From: JAPOXR01 sp965221815
GTDB lineage: Bacteria; Pseudomonadota; Alphaproteobacteria; Rhodobacterales; Rhodobacteraceae
DNA: 64,000 nt
Reading direction: 5' to 3'
Assembly (NCBI GenBank): GCA_965221815.1
Contig: OZ244915.1
Location: 496,001 to 560,000 of the forward strand
A program made the translations under genes and the position numbers. The notes under the pieces are model-generated. The model saw nothing but the letters and a program-made list of their open reading frames with translations. It ran no database searches and was not told the DNA's origin. Below, in pieces: positions 24,742-33,732 of the stretch (its first letter is position 1; every line of letters starts with the position of its first letter).

Positions 24742-26994
24742 CTACCCCTCTTGCCGCGGTACCCAGTGCTGTGAAGTGCGCATATCAATCCACTCACAAA
24801 GCAGTTCAAGGCGAATTTCATCATGTCCTCTGGGGACTATGAAACGCTCCAACGGACTAGGTATAGGAAAATACAGGCCTCCGTACATTTCTTGCAGCGA
24901 ACGATTCAATTGAATCGTGCCTTCCGGCCTGAGGGCACCATCGACCTCAGCCACCACCACTTCATCAAGGTGAATGTCATAGTGAAAGGCGGCACTCGCC
25001 GCGTCTGAAACAAGATATTGAATCCTGTTCCCGCACCAGACCAGACCACGGCTCTCGCACTGCGGTAACAAGTCGCCATACGCATCGAAGGCTGCATCAG
25101 GCAAACGAATGTAGTAGCCCGCAAGACTCATATCAGTTTGTTGATCATCAACGATGTGCAGAATTCGTGGAAGCGAACTATCTGCCTGTGGTTCTGTTGT
25201 GGCTGGTTCGCCAACGTTTACGACCTGCACATCCGACCGTGTAAAGACCTCGCGATGGCCACCTTTATGCACCACCCCAATATCGTCCTTCAGAAGCACC
25301 CAGAACTCTGACCGCCGCGCGGCAAGCAGTCCAAGATTGAGAGCACCATCGCCGAAAAATCGTGGACTCCACTTTTTGAGGGACGGTCCGAGGTACTCTT
25401 GGCAAAATCTGCCGATCAATGAATACAATATCTGCGAATATCCCAGCACCTCGAGTTTTGTAACCTCTCGGTGTCGGACATCAACGATGATATCAATGGC
25501 TTTGTTTCCGCCTCGTTCCCTGACAAGGGCCGGAATGTCCTCGGTCAATTTCCCGGCAATAAGCCGGATATCTTCGATGTCGTAGGATTTAGGGATGGTC
25601 AGTTCCAGTTCGCTGAGAACCACTTTTTCAAACCGGCTCAGGTTCTCATAACGCTCGACACAGTCAATTATGCCGTCAAATGGTTTAGCATTGCAAAACT
25701 GCTCCAGGTACCGACGTTCTGCATTCTGCCGCTGACGATCCGAGGACAGCTGAACCACCAGATGGCCACGTGCCTGCATCACTTGGTTCAGGTCTTGATT
25801 TTTCCCTACACCGAAATAAACCCCAACGCCGCCGTCCCCTGCCCTGCGTTGGATATCTCCCAGCGAGATCTCCGATCCACTTGCGAGACGCACCGTCACG
25901 TTTCCGAGGCGGTCAACCAGACCGTTCCTCATTATATACCTGAATATCCTTGTGTGCTGTGCGATCCGTTCCGGATCTTCCAACACGGCCTCAATCGCGG
26001 CCCTTTCCAATGCAATTACGATCCTGCCCAGCAGGCCGACCGTTGCTGAATCGAGGGAATCCCGTCCAGCTGTCGGCACAAAACGGTCGCAATCGAGACG
26101 CCCTGAAATACCAATCGTGCTGCCTACCTGGGTGGCACAGAGTTTGAAGCCGCGTTTGAAGACATCGATCGAACCATTCTCGAATCGTAAGTGCCCAGTC
26201 AGACCTATTTGCTCACCACCGATCCTGAGCCCCTCGATCACAGCCACGAGCGCATGTCCGCGGTCTTCGAACAGCCGCCCCGAGATGACCAGATCGCCGG
26301 TCTGCCAGTCTTGTGTTCCGTCTCGGATTTCGGAAAAGTTATTGCGGTCCTCAATTGCAGAGAGCCGGCCCTGGGACACTTTTTTCCCGTTGAAATATAC
26401 TGCCGTTGGCACAAATCGCACGAAATCCCTGAGGTAGCCACGGAGCTGTTCGATGTCAGGCGTTTCACGCAAATGTCCGGTGACGATCGTCCCGCGCGGT
26501 GCCGCCGCGTCGGAGGGTTTCTTGGTCACTTTTGGAAGTGTCGCCGCTGCATGGATGTCCTGCTCCGAGAGATGCGTCAGTGTGCCTCGGGAAGAGGTCT
26601 CGTTCTGAGATATGACCTCCAACCTTTCGCACACTCCAAAATTGGCGAAACCACCAATCCCAAAAGTGCCGACGCACCCCGCTGCTAGGGCTTCCTCGGT
26701 TCGTTTGCCACTGGCCCCGATCGTCCAGAAATAGTTCTCGAGATCCTGGGGTGACATACCCACACCATTGTCGTGAACGATGACCTTCTGGTCCTCAACT
26801 GTGATATCGATCCGGTAGCATGGATCGTCCGTCTGTGCACCGTCGCGATGTGCCTGGATCCGCACAGCGTCTACGGCATTCTGCACGTTTTCGCGCACGA
26901 AGGCGAAAGGTGTCTCATATATCTGTTTCGACAGGATTCGCAGGACACTCGGGAAGTCAATCCCGGCCTGGAATGAGGTCTGGTCGTCACTCAC
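24742..26994 (-). CDS. Hsp90-like GHKL ATPase, terminal gene of candidate defence operon
   Basis: From a GTG at 26994 (GTG AGT GAC) the protein is 750 aa. Residues ~1-180 form a GHKL ATPase domain resembling HtpG: helix AFVRENVQNAVDAVRIQ (E35, N39, D42), DNGVGM (75-80), GTFGIGGFANFG (109-120), and GTIVTGHL. The remaining ~570 residues have no motif I recognise but are not a canonical HtpG middle/C-terminal pair by motif, so this is a divergent chaperone-like ATPase. The start overlaps the phosphoesterase stop by 8 bp (GGTGAGTGA), showing coupled expression. Related stand-alone Hsp90-type ATPases occur in bacterial defence islands; a role here as ATP-dependent sensor or regulator of the phosphoesterase is inference. 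Confidence 0.85.
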   Translation of the reverse strand: MSDDQTSFQAGIDFPSVLRILSKQIYETPFAFVRENVQNAVDAVRIQAHRDGAQTDDPCYRIDITVEDQKVIVHDNGVGMSPQDLENYFWTIGASGKRTEEALAAGCVGTFGIGGFANFGVCERLEVISQNETSSRGTLTHLSEQDIHAAATLPKVTKKPSDAAAPRGTIVTGHLRETPDIEQLRGYLRDFVRFVPTAVYFNGKKVSQGRLSAIEDRNNFSEIRDGTQDWQTGDLVISGRLFEDRGHALVAVIEGLRIGGEQIGLTGHLRFENGSIDVFKRGFKLCATQVGSTIGISGRLDCDRFVPTAGRDSLDSATVGLLGRIVIALERAAIEAVLEDPERIAQHTRIFRYIMRNGLVDRLGNVTVRLASGSEISLGDIQRRAGDGGVGVYFGVGKNQDLNQVMQARGHLVVQLSSDRQRQNAERRYLEQFCNAKPFDGIIDCVERYENLSRFEKVVLSELELTIPKSYDIEDIRLIAGKLTEDIPALVRERGGNKAIDIIVDVRHREVTKLEVLGYSQILYSLIGRFCQEYLGPSLKKWSPRFFGDGALNLGLLAARRSEFWVLLKDDIGVVHKGGHREVFTRSDVQVVNVGEPATTEPQADSSLPRILHIVDDQQTDMSLAGYYIRLPDAAFDAYGDLLPQCESRGLVWCGNRIQYLVSDAASAAFHYDIHLDEVVVAEVDGALRPEGTIQLNRSLQEMYGGLYFPIPSPLERFIVPRGHDEIRLELLCEWIDMRTSQHWVPRQEG

Positions 26995-28774
26995 CTTTTT
27001 CTCTTTCTGCCATTGCGGCCCCCAGCTGTTTCCTGAAACCTCTATCCCCTGTCGCTGCGACAATGCTTTGCCCGATCTCCGAAAAATACCCATGCTTGTT
27101 CGGAAACCTCTTCAGCCCCTCAAGGACAACATCCTTGGCCTCATTGCTGTTTCCGGTATCAACAAGCAGGATCGAGAGATGGCCTGAGTCACTGAACTCC
27201 GCATCCTCCGTACCGCGGATAGATCGGTACAGATCAATCGCCCTCATCTTTTCGGCGGTCTCTTCAGAGTTTGCCAGGCCCAAAGCCATCATTCTCGTTG
27301 CCTGTGTGCGTATGGCTGGGTCAGGTGATTCCATATGTCGGCTTGCTTGCTCTCGTAGCAAAAACCAGTCTTGCTCGGCCGCCAGTTCTTTGAGCAGGGC
27401 CATTGTGTGTGAGACCGCCCTTGGCGGTCGCGCGGGTGCCAAGACCTTCGCGTCTTGCTCGCATGCATCCAGCCGCCTACGTACCTCTGAATCCTCCTTG
27501 CAAAGTCGCCGCAATACTGCGTCATACTCCGTTACCATGACACCATGACGCGCAAATATCTCATCGATTGTTATGGTATTATAGAGGACATGCAGTACAT
27601 TGCGGAATCGAAAGAACGTCTCCGTCTTCTCCTTCAGTTCACTGGCAGGAAGCCCCTGCAATACGGCAAGTGCTGCAAACAGATGACCATTCTCGGAAGG
27701 GACAACGATATCTGCCTTGCGGCCAAGGATAAGGGCCGACAGGTAGTGTGAAAGACCTGTGGTTGCAGCATCGTATGCTTCCATTGCTTGGGCCAGTTCG
27801 CCGACATCACAGATCTCTGCGGCCAGAACTTCAATCGGGAATTCATCTAAAGATTTGCTCAAAAACAGGCCTGATGACCGGTTGTAGTGGAATGTGTCAA
27901 TCCTGCGTGTTGCATATAGAAGGTCCAATGTCACGACTGAGTAACAGTTATGCGACTGCCGGGTTTCAAAAGAGGCGCCTGCAGAAAGTGTCAGACAGCC
28001 TGTTCCCTGAGCTCCCGTTATTCGAGCATCCTGAATATGCAAATGTCCGCAATGCAGGAACTGGCAAATGTCCTCGACTCGGTTCATTGCCGTTCGTCGG
28101 TCAAACTCTTGTAACAAGTGCAACGGGTGATGGATCATCGCAATGACAATATGCGGAGATTCATTGCCTTGCCGTGCAAGACTGCAGGCATCGATCACTT
28201 GCCTTTTGCCAACAAGCAGCTTTCCGTGGTCTTCCACTCCGCCGCCGGCAAGCCAGGCTGAATCCAGGCCGATGATCGCAAACCGGATATCTTCTACCGC
28301 AAGCCACGACACATAGCCCAGACTGTCAGATGTCCTTGTACGCTCCTGTCCTGCAAAGTATTCTTGCTGAAAGTCCCTGTAATTCGCTTGGCGGACAAGC
28401 AGCGTCTCCAGATCCTCGCCCCCTTCCAGGACCGCATCCACTCGACCTGGATCCTGCAAGGTGGCACGAGCACCTTGGAAGCAAAGCTGGTTCCGGTCAC
28501 GATCAATGTCATGGTTGCCGGGAACACAGAACACGCGTTCCTTCGGGACTGCAGCGGCAGCACACAGCGCATCGAGGAAATCCGCAACCAGTGCGTATTC
28601 CTCAGATTTTCCTGAATATGCCATGTCACCTGTCAGCAAGATAAAATCTACTGCAGTTCCCTCCGCCTGTTTCTTGATGTGCCTACGCATCGCCTCCAGA
28701 ACAACATCCTGGGACCACTGCGTACCGACACTCAGGTGGATGTCGGAAATGTGAAGCCATCTGATGGGGCGCAT
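26987..28774 (-). CDS. Calcineurin-like metallophosphoesterase with C-terminal helical region
   Basis: The 595-aa protein has every metal-binding block of the family: HISDIHLS (D11, H13), LLTGDMAYSG (D50), VPGNHDID (N87, H88), IAMIHHPLHLL (~residue 215) and HCGHLHIQ (~240). Its catalytic domain spans about residues 1-290 and should be an active two-metal phosphodiesterase or nuclease. The C-terminal ~300 residues are alpha-helical and rich in Ala/Leu/Glu (possible TPR-like repeats near 480-590), suited to partner binding. It lies 24 bp after the 89-aa gene and overlaps the Hsp90-like gene, so the two are obligate neighbours. Likely effector nuclease (inference). Confidence 0.88.
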   Translation of the reverse strand: MRPIRWLHISDIHLSVGTQWSQDVVLEAMRRHIKKQAEGTAVDFILLTGDMAYSGKSEEYALVADFLDALCAAAAVPKERVFCVPGNHDIDRDRNQLCFQGARATLQDPGRVDAVLEGGEDLETLLVRQANYRDFQQEYFAGQERTRTSDSLGYVSWLAVEDIRFAIIGLDSAWLAGGGVEDHGKLLVGKRQVIDACSLARQGNESPHIVIAMIHHPLHLLQEFDRRTAMNRVEDICQFLHCGHLHIQDARITGAQGTGCLTLSAGASFETRQSHNCYSVVTLDLLYATRRIDTFHYNRSSGLFLSKSLDEFPIEVLAAEICDVGELAQAMEAYDAATTGLSHYLSALILGRKADIVVPSENGHLFAALAVLQGLPASELKEKTETFFRFRNVLHVLYNTITIDEIFARHGVMVTEYDAVLRRLCKEDSEVRRRLDACEQDAKVLAPARPPRAVSHTMALLKELAAEQDWFLLREQASRHMESPDPAIRTQATRMMALGLANSEETAEKMRAIDLYRSIRGTEDAEFSDSGHLSILLVDTGNSNEAKDVVLEGLKRFPNKHGYFSEIGQSIVAATGDRGFRKQLGAAMAEREKGE

Positions 28775-28798
28775 GTCAACTCAACCTTTCCGAAGACA

Positions 28799-29068
28799 TC
28801 ACTTGCGCCCCAGTTCCGCATCGAACGCCCCAGAACCGATGGCCTCGGCAAAATACGTCAGCAGGTGGGCGAACTGGCCAAAGTGGGGATACGCGCTGCA
28901 CAGCTGATCCAGCTCGCCCGGGACCGCGGCCTCGAGAACGGGCTTGAAGGCCAGCATCATGTCGTGCAGGCTGCCGAGCAAGGCCTCCTCGCCGCCTCTG
29001 TCCAGCAGGGCCTTGGCCCTGGCGTCGAGCTTGCGGACGGTCCGGCGATGGGTACGGGTCAGGGGCAT
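28799..29068 (-). CDS. Small helical protein (89 aa), unknown
   Basis: I do not recognise this protein. It starts MPLTRTHRRTVRKLDARAK at 29068, inside the end of the preceding Cys-rich gene (10-bp overlap), and ends 24 bp before the phosphoesterase. The N-terminus is strongly basic and the remainder is amphipathic helix (LLDRGGEEALLGSLHDMMLAF, then FGQFAHLLTYFAEAIG). No signal peptide or membrane segment is seen. The overlap and spacing argue it is a real, translated operon member, perhaps a small adaptor or regulator of the phosphoesterase. Confidence 0.65.
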   Translation of the reverse strand: MPLTRTHRRTVRKLDARAKALLDRGGEEALLGSLHDMMLAFKPVLEAAVPGELDQLCSAYPHFGQFAHLLTYFAEAIGSGAFDAELGRK

Positions 29069-29298
29069 GCGGTCTCATGTCCATGACTGGTTGGGATCGG
29101 CATGGCTGGCTTCCCGACCTGACAAAACGGACAGCGGCGAATATGGAGGTCGCAGCTGTTGGCCCCATACGATGCCTTGCAGCGGTGGCATGTCAGGACC
29201 CACACGCGGGCATGCGGGTGGTTGGATGAGAAGGCCCGGGTGATCGTCATGATCTCCTGCCCGTTGGGATTGATGTCCCCTCTGGTCCAGCTTGGCAT
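29059..29298 (-). CDS. Small Cys-rich (zinc-ribbon-like) protein
   Basis: A protein of up to 79 aa. Its ATG at 29298 is one base after the stop of the deoxyribosyltransferase-like gene; a second ATG at 29250 (MTITRAFSS), preceded by GGGCAGGAG, gives 63 aa and has the better ribosome-binding site. Four Cys and nearby His form two knuckles, LTCHRCKAS and RRCPFCQVG, plus C and H in NSCDLHIRR, consistent with one bound zinc. No family is recognised. Tight packing with both neighbours supports a real gene. Confidence 0.65.
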   Translation of the reverse strand: MPSWTRGDINPNGQEIMTITRAFSSNHPHARVWVLTCHRCKASYGANSCDLHIRRCPFCQVGKPAMPIPTSHGHETACP

Positions 29299-29299
29299 G

Positions 29300-30457
29300 T
29301 CAGGGGATCACAGCACGGATCCGGTTGACGAGGGCATTCCGGAGCGCCTCTTCCTTGCCCTTCTGCCAACGAATCATGTTGTACTGCCGCACGTCAAAAT
29401 GAGCTTGGTTAATGAGGTCTTCCCGACAGGTCCAGATCACCGGCTTGTCGAGGCCATGGGCAAAACCCGCTTCGTAGTAGACGCTGCCGCGGGTGATTGC
29501 AGTGTCTTGGCCCCTGGAGTCCGTCCCTAGCCCACAGGTCAGGTCACAGACCACAAACCGGGCCCGGTGAATTTCGGCAATGATCTTATCATCGATCTTG
29601 TTGATATGCTCCTCGTCGTCGATGCGGACAGACTTATACTCGGCCTTTTCGATTGCCGGCTTGATACCCTTCTCGTAGGCATCATCGACTTTCGGGTCGA
29701 ACCACATGGCGACAAAGGCGGTCCTGGAGGCGAGCGGGGCACCACCAGTCTCAAGGCGGTTGAGACCCTGGATAGTCAAAATGTTTATTGTTTGCCCCGC
29801 TTTGGATGTGTCAGCAGGTTTGATCAGTGCGGCATCGATCATTTCATCAAGGAGCCACAGAAATTCCTGTTGGGAAGCACCGCATTCGGTCGCCGCACGC
29901 AACAATAGATGTTGCTGAGAATCTGGATCAAGGATCGAAATTTGGTCAAGCTTACCCAGAAAGATCCTGTCGATCACTGCTGGCGGACGGCCAATGACTT
30001 GCAGGGCCCGATCGATGCGTTGCTCGATCGTCAATGGCGGCTGTTTGGCAAGACTCTTGATTATGTCAGAATTGAGGGTGGGAACTTGGGCCGTTTGACC
30101 ATGACCCAGATTTGCGAATGCCACGTTTTGGGCCCAGATCCACGCTGAAACCCGCTTCTGGGTTTCTTCAACCAGTCCCAGCGAAGTCCCGCTGGGCACC
30201 ATCTCAAAGGGAATGCGGAACACTCCACCGGCCAAAGGGGACCAATAGTTGATGAGGTAGTCCGGCCCCGTCCCCAATGATTTCGCCAATGCATCGGGCC
30301 TGATGGGGCATGAAACGGTCTTGCCGTCTCGTTGCAATTTTGTGGTAAGATCCTTGATCTGTCTCCGGGTCACCTGCTCCAATTGGTATCCTCGCAATAT
30401 ATCCTGTTGTTGCCTAACCTCTAACAGATAGGGTCTATCCCAACTTATCACGGACAC
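29300..30457 (-). CDS. Protein with C-terminal nucleoside deoxyribosyltransferase/TIR-like domain
   Basis: A 385-aa protein starting at a GTG (30457). The N-terminal ~235 residues are unrecognised and probably helical. From about residue 245 there is an alpha/beta domain: AFVAMWFDPKVDD, SVRIDDEEHINKIDDKI, ARFVVCDLT, RGSVYYEAGFAHGLDKPVIWTC. The YYEAGFAHGL block with its central Glu matches the catalytic ExG(x)AH of nucleoside 2-deoxyribosyltransferases and related TIR-like NAD/nucleotide-processing domains. Such domains often act as effectors in phage defence or as ligand sensors. It is followed after 1 bp by the Cys-rich gene. Function inferred from fold and context. Confidence 0.75.
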   Translation of the reverse strand: MSVISWDRPYLLEVRQQQDILRGYQLEQVTRRQIKDLTTKLQRDGKTVSCPIRPDALAKSLGTGPDYLINYWSPLAGGVFRIPFEMVPSGTSLGLVEETQKRVSAWIWAQNVAFANLGHGQTAQVPTLNSDIIKSLAKQPPLTIEQRIDRALQVIGRPPAVIDRIFLGKLDQISILDPDSQQHLLLRAATECGASQQEFLWLLDEMIDAALIKPADTSKAGQTINILTIQGLNRLETGGAPLASRTAFVAMWFDPKVDDAYEKGIKPAIEKAEYKSVRIDDEEHINKIDDKIIAEIHRARFVVCDLTCGLGTDSRGQDTAITRGSVYYEAGFAHGLDKPVIWTCREDLINQAHFDVRQYNMIRWQKGKEEALRNALVNRIRAVIP

Positions 30458-30470
30458 CCATCAGGACGAC

Positions 30471-30487
30471 AGGTTTCCGAAAACCTT
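30471..30487. repeat. Hairpin between the peptidase gene and the deoxyribosyltransferase-like gene
   Basis: AGGTTTCCGAAAACCT at 30471-30486 is a short palindrome (AGGTTT with a CCGA loop and AAACCT). It sits in the only sizeable gap (92 bp) of the gene train. It lacks a T-run, so it is not a clear terminator. It could mark an internal promoter, processing site or attenuator. Confidence 0.4.
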
Positions 30488-30549
30488 AAAGTGAGATTCT
30501 GCACTCATCTGGAGTCGACCCGCTCATGCGCTGCCGCCCGCCGCGGCAT

Positions 30550-31329
30550 TCACGCGCAAATATTCGTCGATAAAACGGTCTGCATATTGGCTTCCTCACA
30601 ACACTCCGTAAAGCCCAGACACGATTCCACTTGCTCCACAAATAGACGATCTTCATCGTCCACCTGATGCTTCCATGCATCGATGAACGCATCGATCATC
30701 CCCTCTGAAGTTGGAAAGTAGCGTACCGCGTTCCAGCCGGCTGGGTGTTCTTCGAACAGCGGAAGAAGCCACAGGGCGACAACTCCGTTCATATTACGAA
30801 GATAAGGATCCTTGCGCAGCTTTGCTTCGTTGTCTGACACCCAGGTTTTAAAGGGTTCCTGCGGGGTTATCGCCTTGAATTTGTCGATCTTGCAGGTGGC
30901 ATAGTCAGCCAAGTGTGTGGAATAATCCGCCCAATTCGCAAAAGGGGGTTGGGACGGCCAGCGCTCCGCCATTCGGCGCAACACAAACAGCGAGGCCAGC
31001 TCGCAAATGGCTTCGTGGAACCAGTTGTTCGGGTTGTCCTTCAAACGCTCGTATTCAGAAAGGACGTGACAGAGTTCATGCGCGAACTGGTATGCATACT
31101 GACACCAATATTCGTCTACAGTTGCAAGCTGGATCAGGAAATTCTCGGCACTCGATTTCCTGTAAAATACTTCCGGGGAGGCCTTGTCCGGCAAGTTCAT
31201 CACCTCGATGGTGCCGTCAATTGGCGTGCGTAAGACTTGTGTCAGATGTGATGCCACATCGTCCAGCAATATCTTGATGTCGTTCAGGCTGGCCGTGCCC
31301 CAATCACATTGCAGCACTTTGATTTTCAC
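30550..31329 (-). CDS. Putative zinc metallopeptidase (HELCH motif)
   Basis: A 259-aa protein beginning MKIKVLQCDWGTASL. Residues 84-88 are HELCH (in AYQFAHELCHVLSEYERL), an HExxH zinc site, followed about 20 residues later by WFHEAICELASLFVL. Its E110 is well placed as the third ligand of a gluzincin-type site. There is no signal peptide, so it should act in the cytoplasm. It lies 15 bp downstream of the broken TIR-like gene and belongs to the same transcription unit. Proteases in defence operons often activate or degrade effectors; here that is inference. No family name is certain. Confidence 0.7.
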   Translation of the reverse strand: MKIKVLQCDWGTASLNDIKILLDDVASHLTQVLRTPIDGTIEVMNLPDKASPEVFYRKSSAENFLIQLATVDEYWCQYAYQFAHELCHVLSEYERLKDNPNNWFHEAICELASLFVLRRMAERWPSQPPFANWADYSTHLADYATCKIDKFKAITPQEPFKTWVSDNEAKLRKDPYLRNMNGVVALWLLPLFEEHPAGWNAVRYFPTSEGMIDAFIDAWKHQVDDEDRLFVEQVESCLGFTECCEEANMQTVLSTNICA

Positions 31330-31666
31330 AGCGGTACTCTCGACTTATGGTCTATATTTATCTGGCATTCCACACCGAACCCATTCTGACATTTCTTGCA
31401 GACGTTCCGTGGTCGGGAGATCAAATGCCTCCTCCTGCGTATGCCCTTCGTGGATTTTCTTTCCAGTCATCCAGCCCTGAAAAAGCGTGTACTCGTTCTT
31501 CATCTTAGTCAGACCGGGCAGCTGGCACCCTGCCTCTACCACAAGAAAATCCCGCATCTTTTTGAGTACCAATTGAAAATCATCTTCGTGAAAAGCGACA
31601 TCGAGGCCATTGATATCTGACAGGCAACGTTTTAATTCATATTGCATTGACTCGAATATCAGCAAC

Positions 31667-33401
31667 GGGTGCGGCTCAGATTTGTGGGACACGCTCTGAC
31701 TGATCTTTTTCCTGACATCCGGACAGCGCCCGTCGGAGCGGGTTTGTATCGGTCTCTGTATCGATCTATGTCCATTTCCGCCCACAGGAACACGGAGAGT
31801 CGGCATCACGGCTCCGGTTGGGTTTGGCGACAGGGCAGTCAGGAGACACAGGCAGATGGCAGTTCAAGATAAAGAGCGGGACAAAAAGCAGGAGTTCAGG
31901 CATCCAGAGGTGGTCGCGTATTTGCGGAGTCTGTCGGCCGCGGAGGCCGCGCTGAACCGACCGATGATCCGCCAGGATGGGGACGGTTTCCTCGAATACC
32001 GGATTTTCGATGGAACGGTGATCTGCCGCCGCATGGCGACGACGGAGTTGCCAGGGCATGAGGGGTCCGCGGCGCGGTCCCCTGATCTCCTGCCACGGCT
32101 CGAGAAGGAACTGGCCGCGACAGTGGTTGATCTGGATGCCGTCGAGACCGCCCTGCGCGGTGATGCGCTGGTCGCGGCAGCGGCCCAATTGCGACTGCTG
32201 CTTGAAGCCCGGGATGACGCCCTTGATCCCCCGCACTGCCCCCATTGCGGGGGCCGTATGGCGCGCTGGGGAGACAAACGTCCCAAGACCTCTATGACCC
32301 GCCTGGGCAAGGTGACGGTGGCGCGGCGGCATTACCGCTGTTCGGCCTGTCGCACCGGCCTCTTCCCGCTGGACGCCGCGTTGCGTCTTGAGGGGCGGAC
32401 AACAACACCGGGCTACGAGCGGATGGTCATGGCCGCCGCTGCGGAGGTCGGCAGTCGCCGCGCCGTGACGCTCCTTGAAGAGCTGAGCGGGACCCGGGTC
32501 AGCCGGTCCCGGTTTGACAGGCTGGCCCGCGCGCTGGGCAGGGAAGTGGTCGCGTTTGAGCGCAGGGATGTCCCCCCGGCGGCGGTGATTCCCACCCGGC
32601 CGGGGGTGGCGGCTGACGGGACCGGCGTGCCGATCCGGCCTGCCGAACTTGCCGGGCGCGCCGGCAAACAGGCGGATGGCACAGCCCGGACGCGCGAAGC
32701 CAAGCTGCTGCGCATCTGTGAAGTGGCGCCTGACCCCAAGGGCCGGATCAAGGCCGTTGCCGGGAGTATCACCCAATCATCAGTGATCGACAGCGCCCGG
32801 GCTCCCACCACCGGTGGGATGTCCGAGTTTGCCGCCCGCGTGAGGCGGGAGGCGCAGCGGCGCGGTGTGCTGGACAGCGCGGAGGCGGTGATCCTGTCCG
32901 ATGGCGCCGCCTGGATCGAAAAGACGATGCGCACGGTCTTCGCCGGCATGCACCTGACCTTCGTGCTCGATCTGTTCCATGTCCTGGAAAGGCTTCAGGA
33001 GGCCCTGAAGGAGACGTGGGAAGACCCCGTGCGTCGTCAGACCACTTTCGACCGGATCAAGGCCCGGATCAAGGCCGGTGAGGCAGCCCGGGTCCTCGCG
33101 GCGCTTGCCACACTGGCCAAGAGCTCACCCGCGATCAGGGCGTTCGTGAATTATTGCAGACCCAACCTGCACCGCATGCGCTACGATGTCTATACACGGC
33201 AGGGTCTCCCCTGCGGCAGCGGCCTCGTCGAAGGCGGCTGCCGGACCGTTGTAGTCGATCGACTCAAAAAAAGCGGCAGCCGCTGGTCCGTTGACGGCGC
33301 CAACGCAATCATGGCTATCCGGTGCTGCCAGATGAACAACCGGGGCGCCGACTTCTTCCACTGGCGCGCTGCAGCATGAGCCACAAATCTGAGCCGCACC
33401 C
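31667..33401 (+). mobile_element. ISKra4-family insertion sequence inside the defence-like operon
   Basis: Terminal inverted repeats: GGGTGCGGCTCAGATTTGTG at 31667-31686 and its complement at 33401-33382. The flanking 9-bp repeats ATCAGCAAC (31658-31666) and ATCAGGAAC (33402-33410) differ at one base. About 1.74 kb, one transposase gene on the plus strand, antisense to the interrupted gene. Confidence 0.9.
31856..33379 (+). CDS. ISKra4 family transposase
   Basis: A 507-aa transposase. An N-terminal ~130 residues of helices is followed by two zinc knuckles (PHCPHCGGRM and YRCSACRTGLFPLD). The catalytic domain follows, with the first Asp in VAADGTGVPI, the second in ILSDGAAWIEKT followed by LDLFHVLERL, and the Glu region CGSGLVEGGCRTVVVDRLKKSG. 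The final CGSGLVEGGCR to MNNRG tail is typical of ISKra4 proteins. The start ATG at 31856 is preceded by CAGGAGACAC. Intact. Confidence 0.9.
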   Translation: MAVQDKERDKKQEFRHPEVVAYLRSLSAAEAALNRPMIRQDGDGFLEYRIFDGTVICRRMATTELPGHEGSAARSPDLLPRLEKELAATVVDLDAVETALRGDALVAAAAQLRLLLEARDDALDPPHCPHCGGRMARWGDKRPKTSMTRLGKVTVARRHYRCSACRTGLFPLDAALRLEGRTTTPGYERMVMAAAAEVGSRRAVTLLEELSGTRVSRSRFDRLARALGREVVAFERRDVPPAAVIPTRPGVAADGTGVPIRPAELAGRAGKQADGTARTREAKLLRICEVAPDPKGRIKAVAGSITQSSVIDSARAPTTGGMSEFAARVRREAQRRGVLDSAEAVILSDGAAWIEKTMRTVFAGMHLTFVLDLFHVLERLQEALKETWEDPVRRQTTFDRIKARIKAGEAARVLAALATLAKSSPAIRAFVNYCRPNLHRMRYDVYTRQGLPCGSGLVEGGCRTVVVDRLKKSGSRWSVDGANAIMAIRCCQMNNRGADFFHWRAAA

Positions 33402-33732
33402 ATCAGGAACTTCTTGTCGCCTGTTTCATGGTCGGGAGCCCGTCTTCTGCCCATATCAAGACCCAACTCGAATGGCATGTTCATTCGAAGGGCTTCACCG
33501 GCAGTCTTCGACACAGCCCGACTCAAATCATGAACAGAAAATTTGCACGCCGCAATCAGATCCAGAATTTTGTCGAGTCTGTTTTTTCCAGCCTCCATCT
33601 GTTCAGAGGAAAGACGTGGGTGCAGTCCAGCCCTGACAATACAGAACAGCATCGCTTCCAGTAATGGTGCGAAATCACTGTCAAACGGACAGTTGATAAA
33701 GACGGATTTGTTGTAGTCCGGCAACTTGAGCA

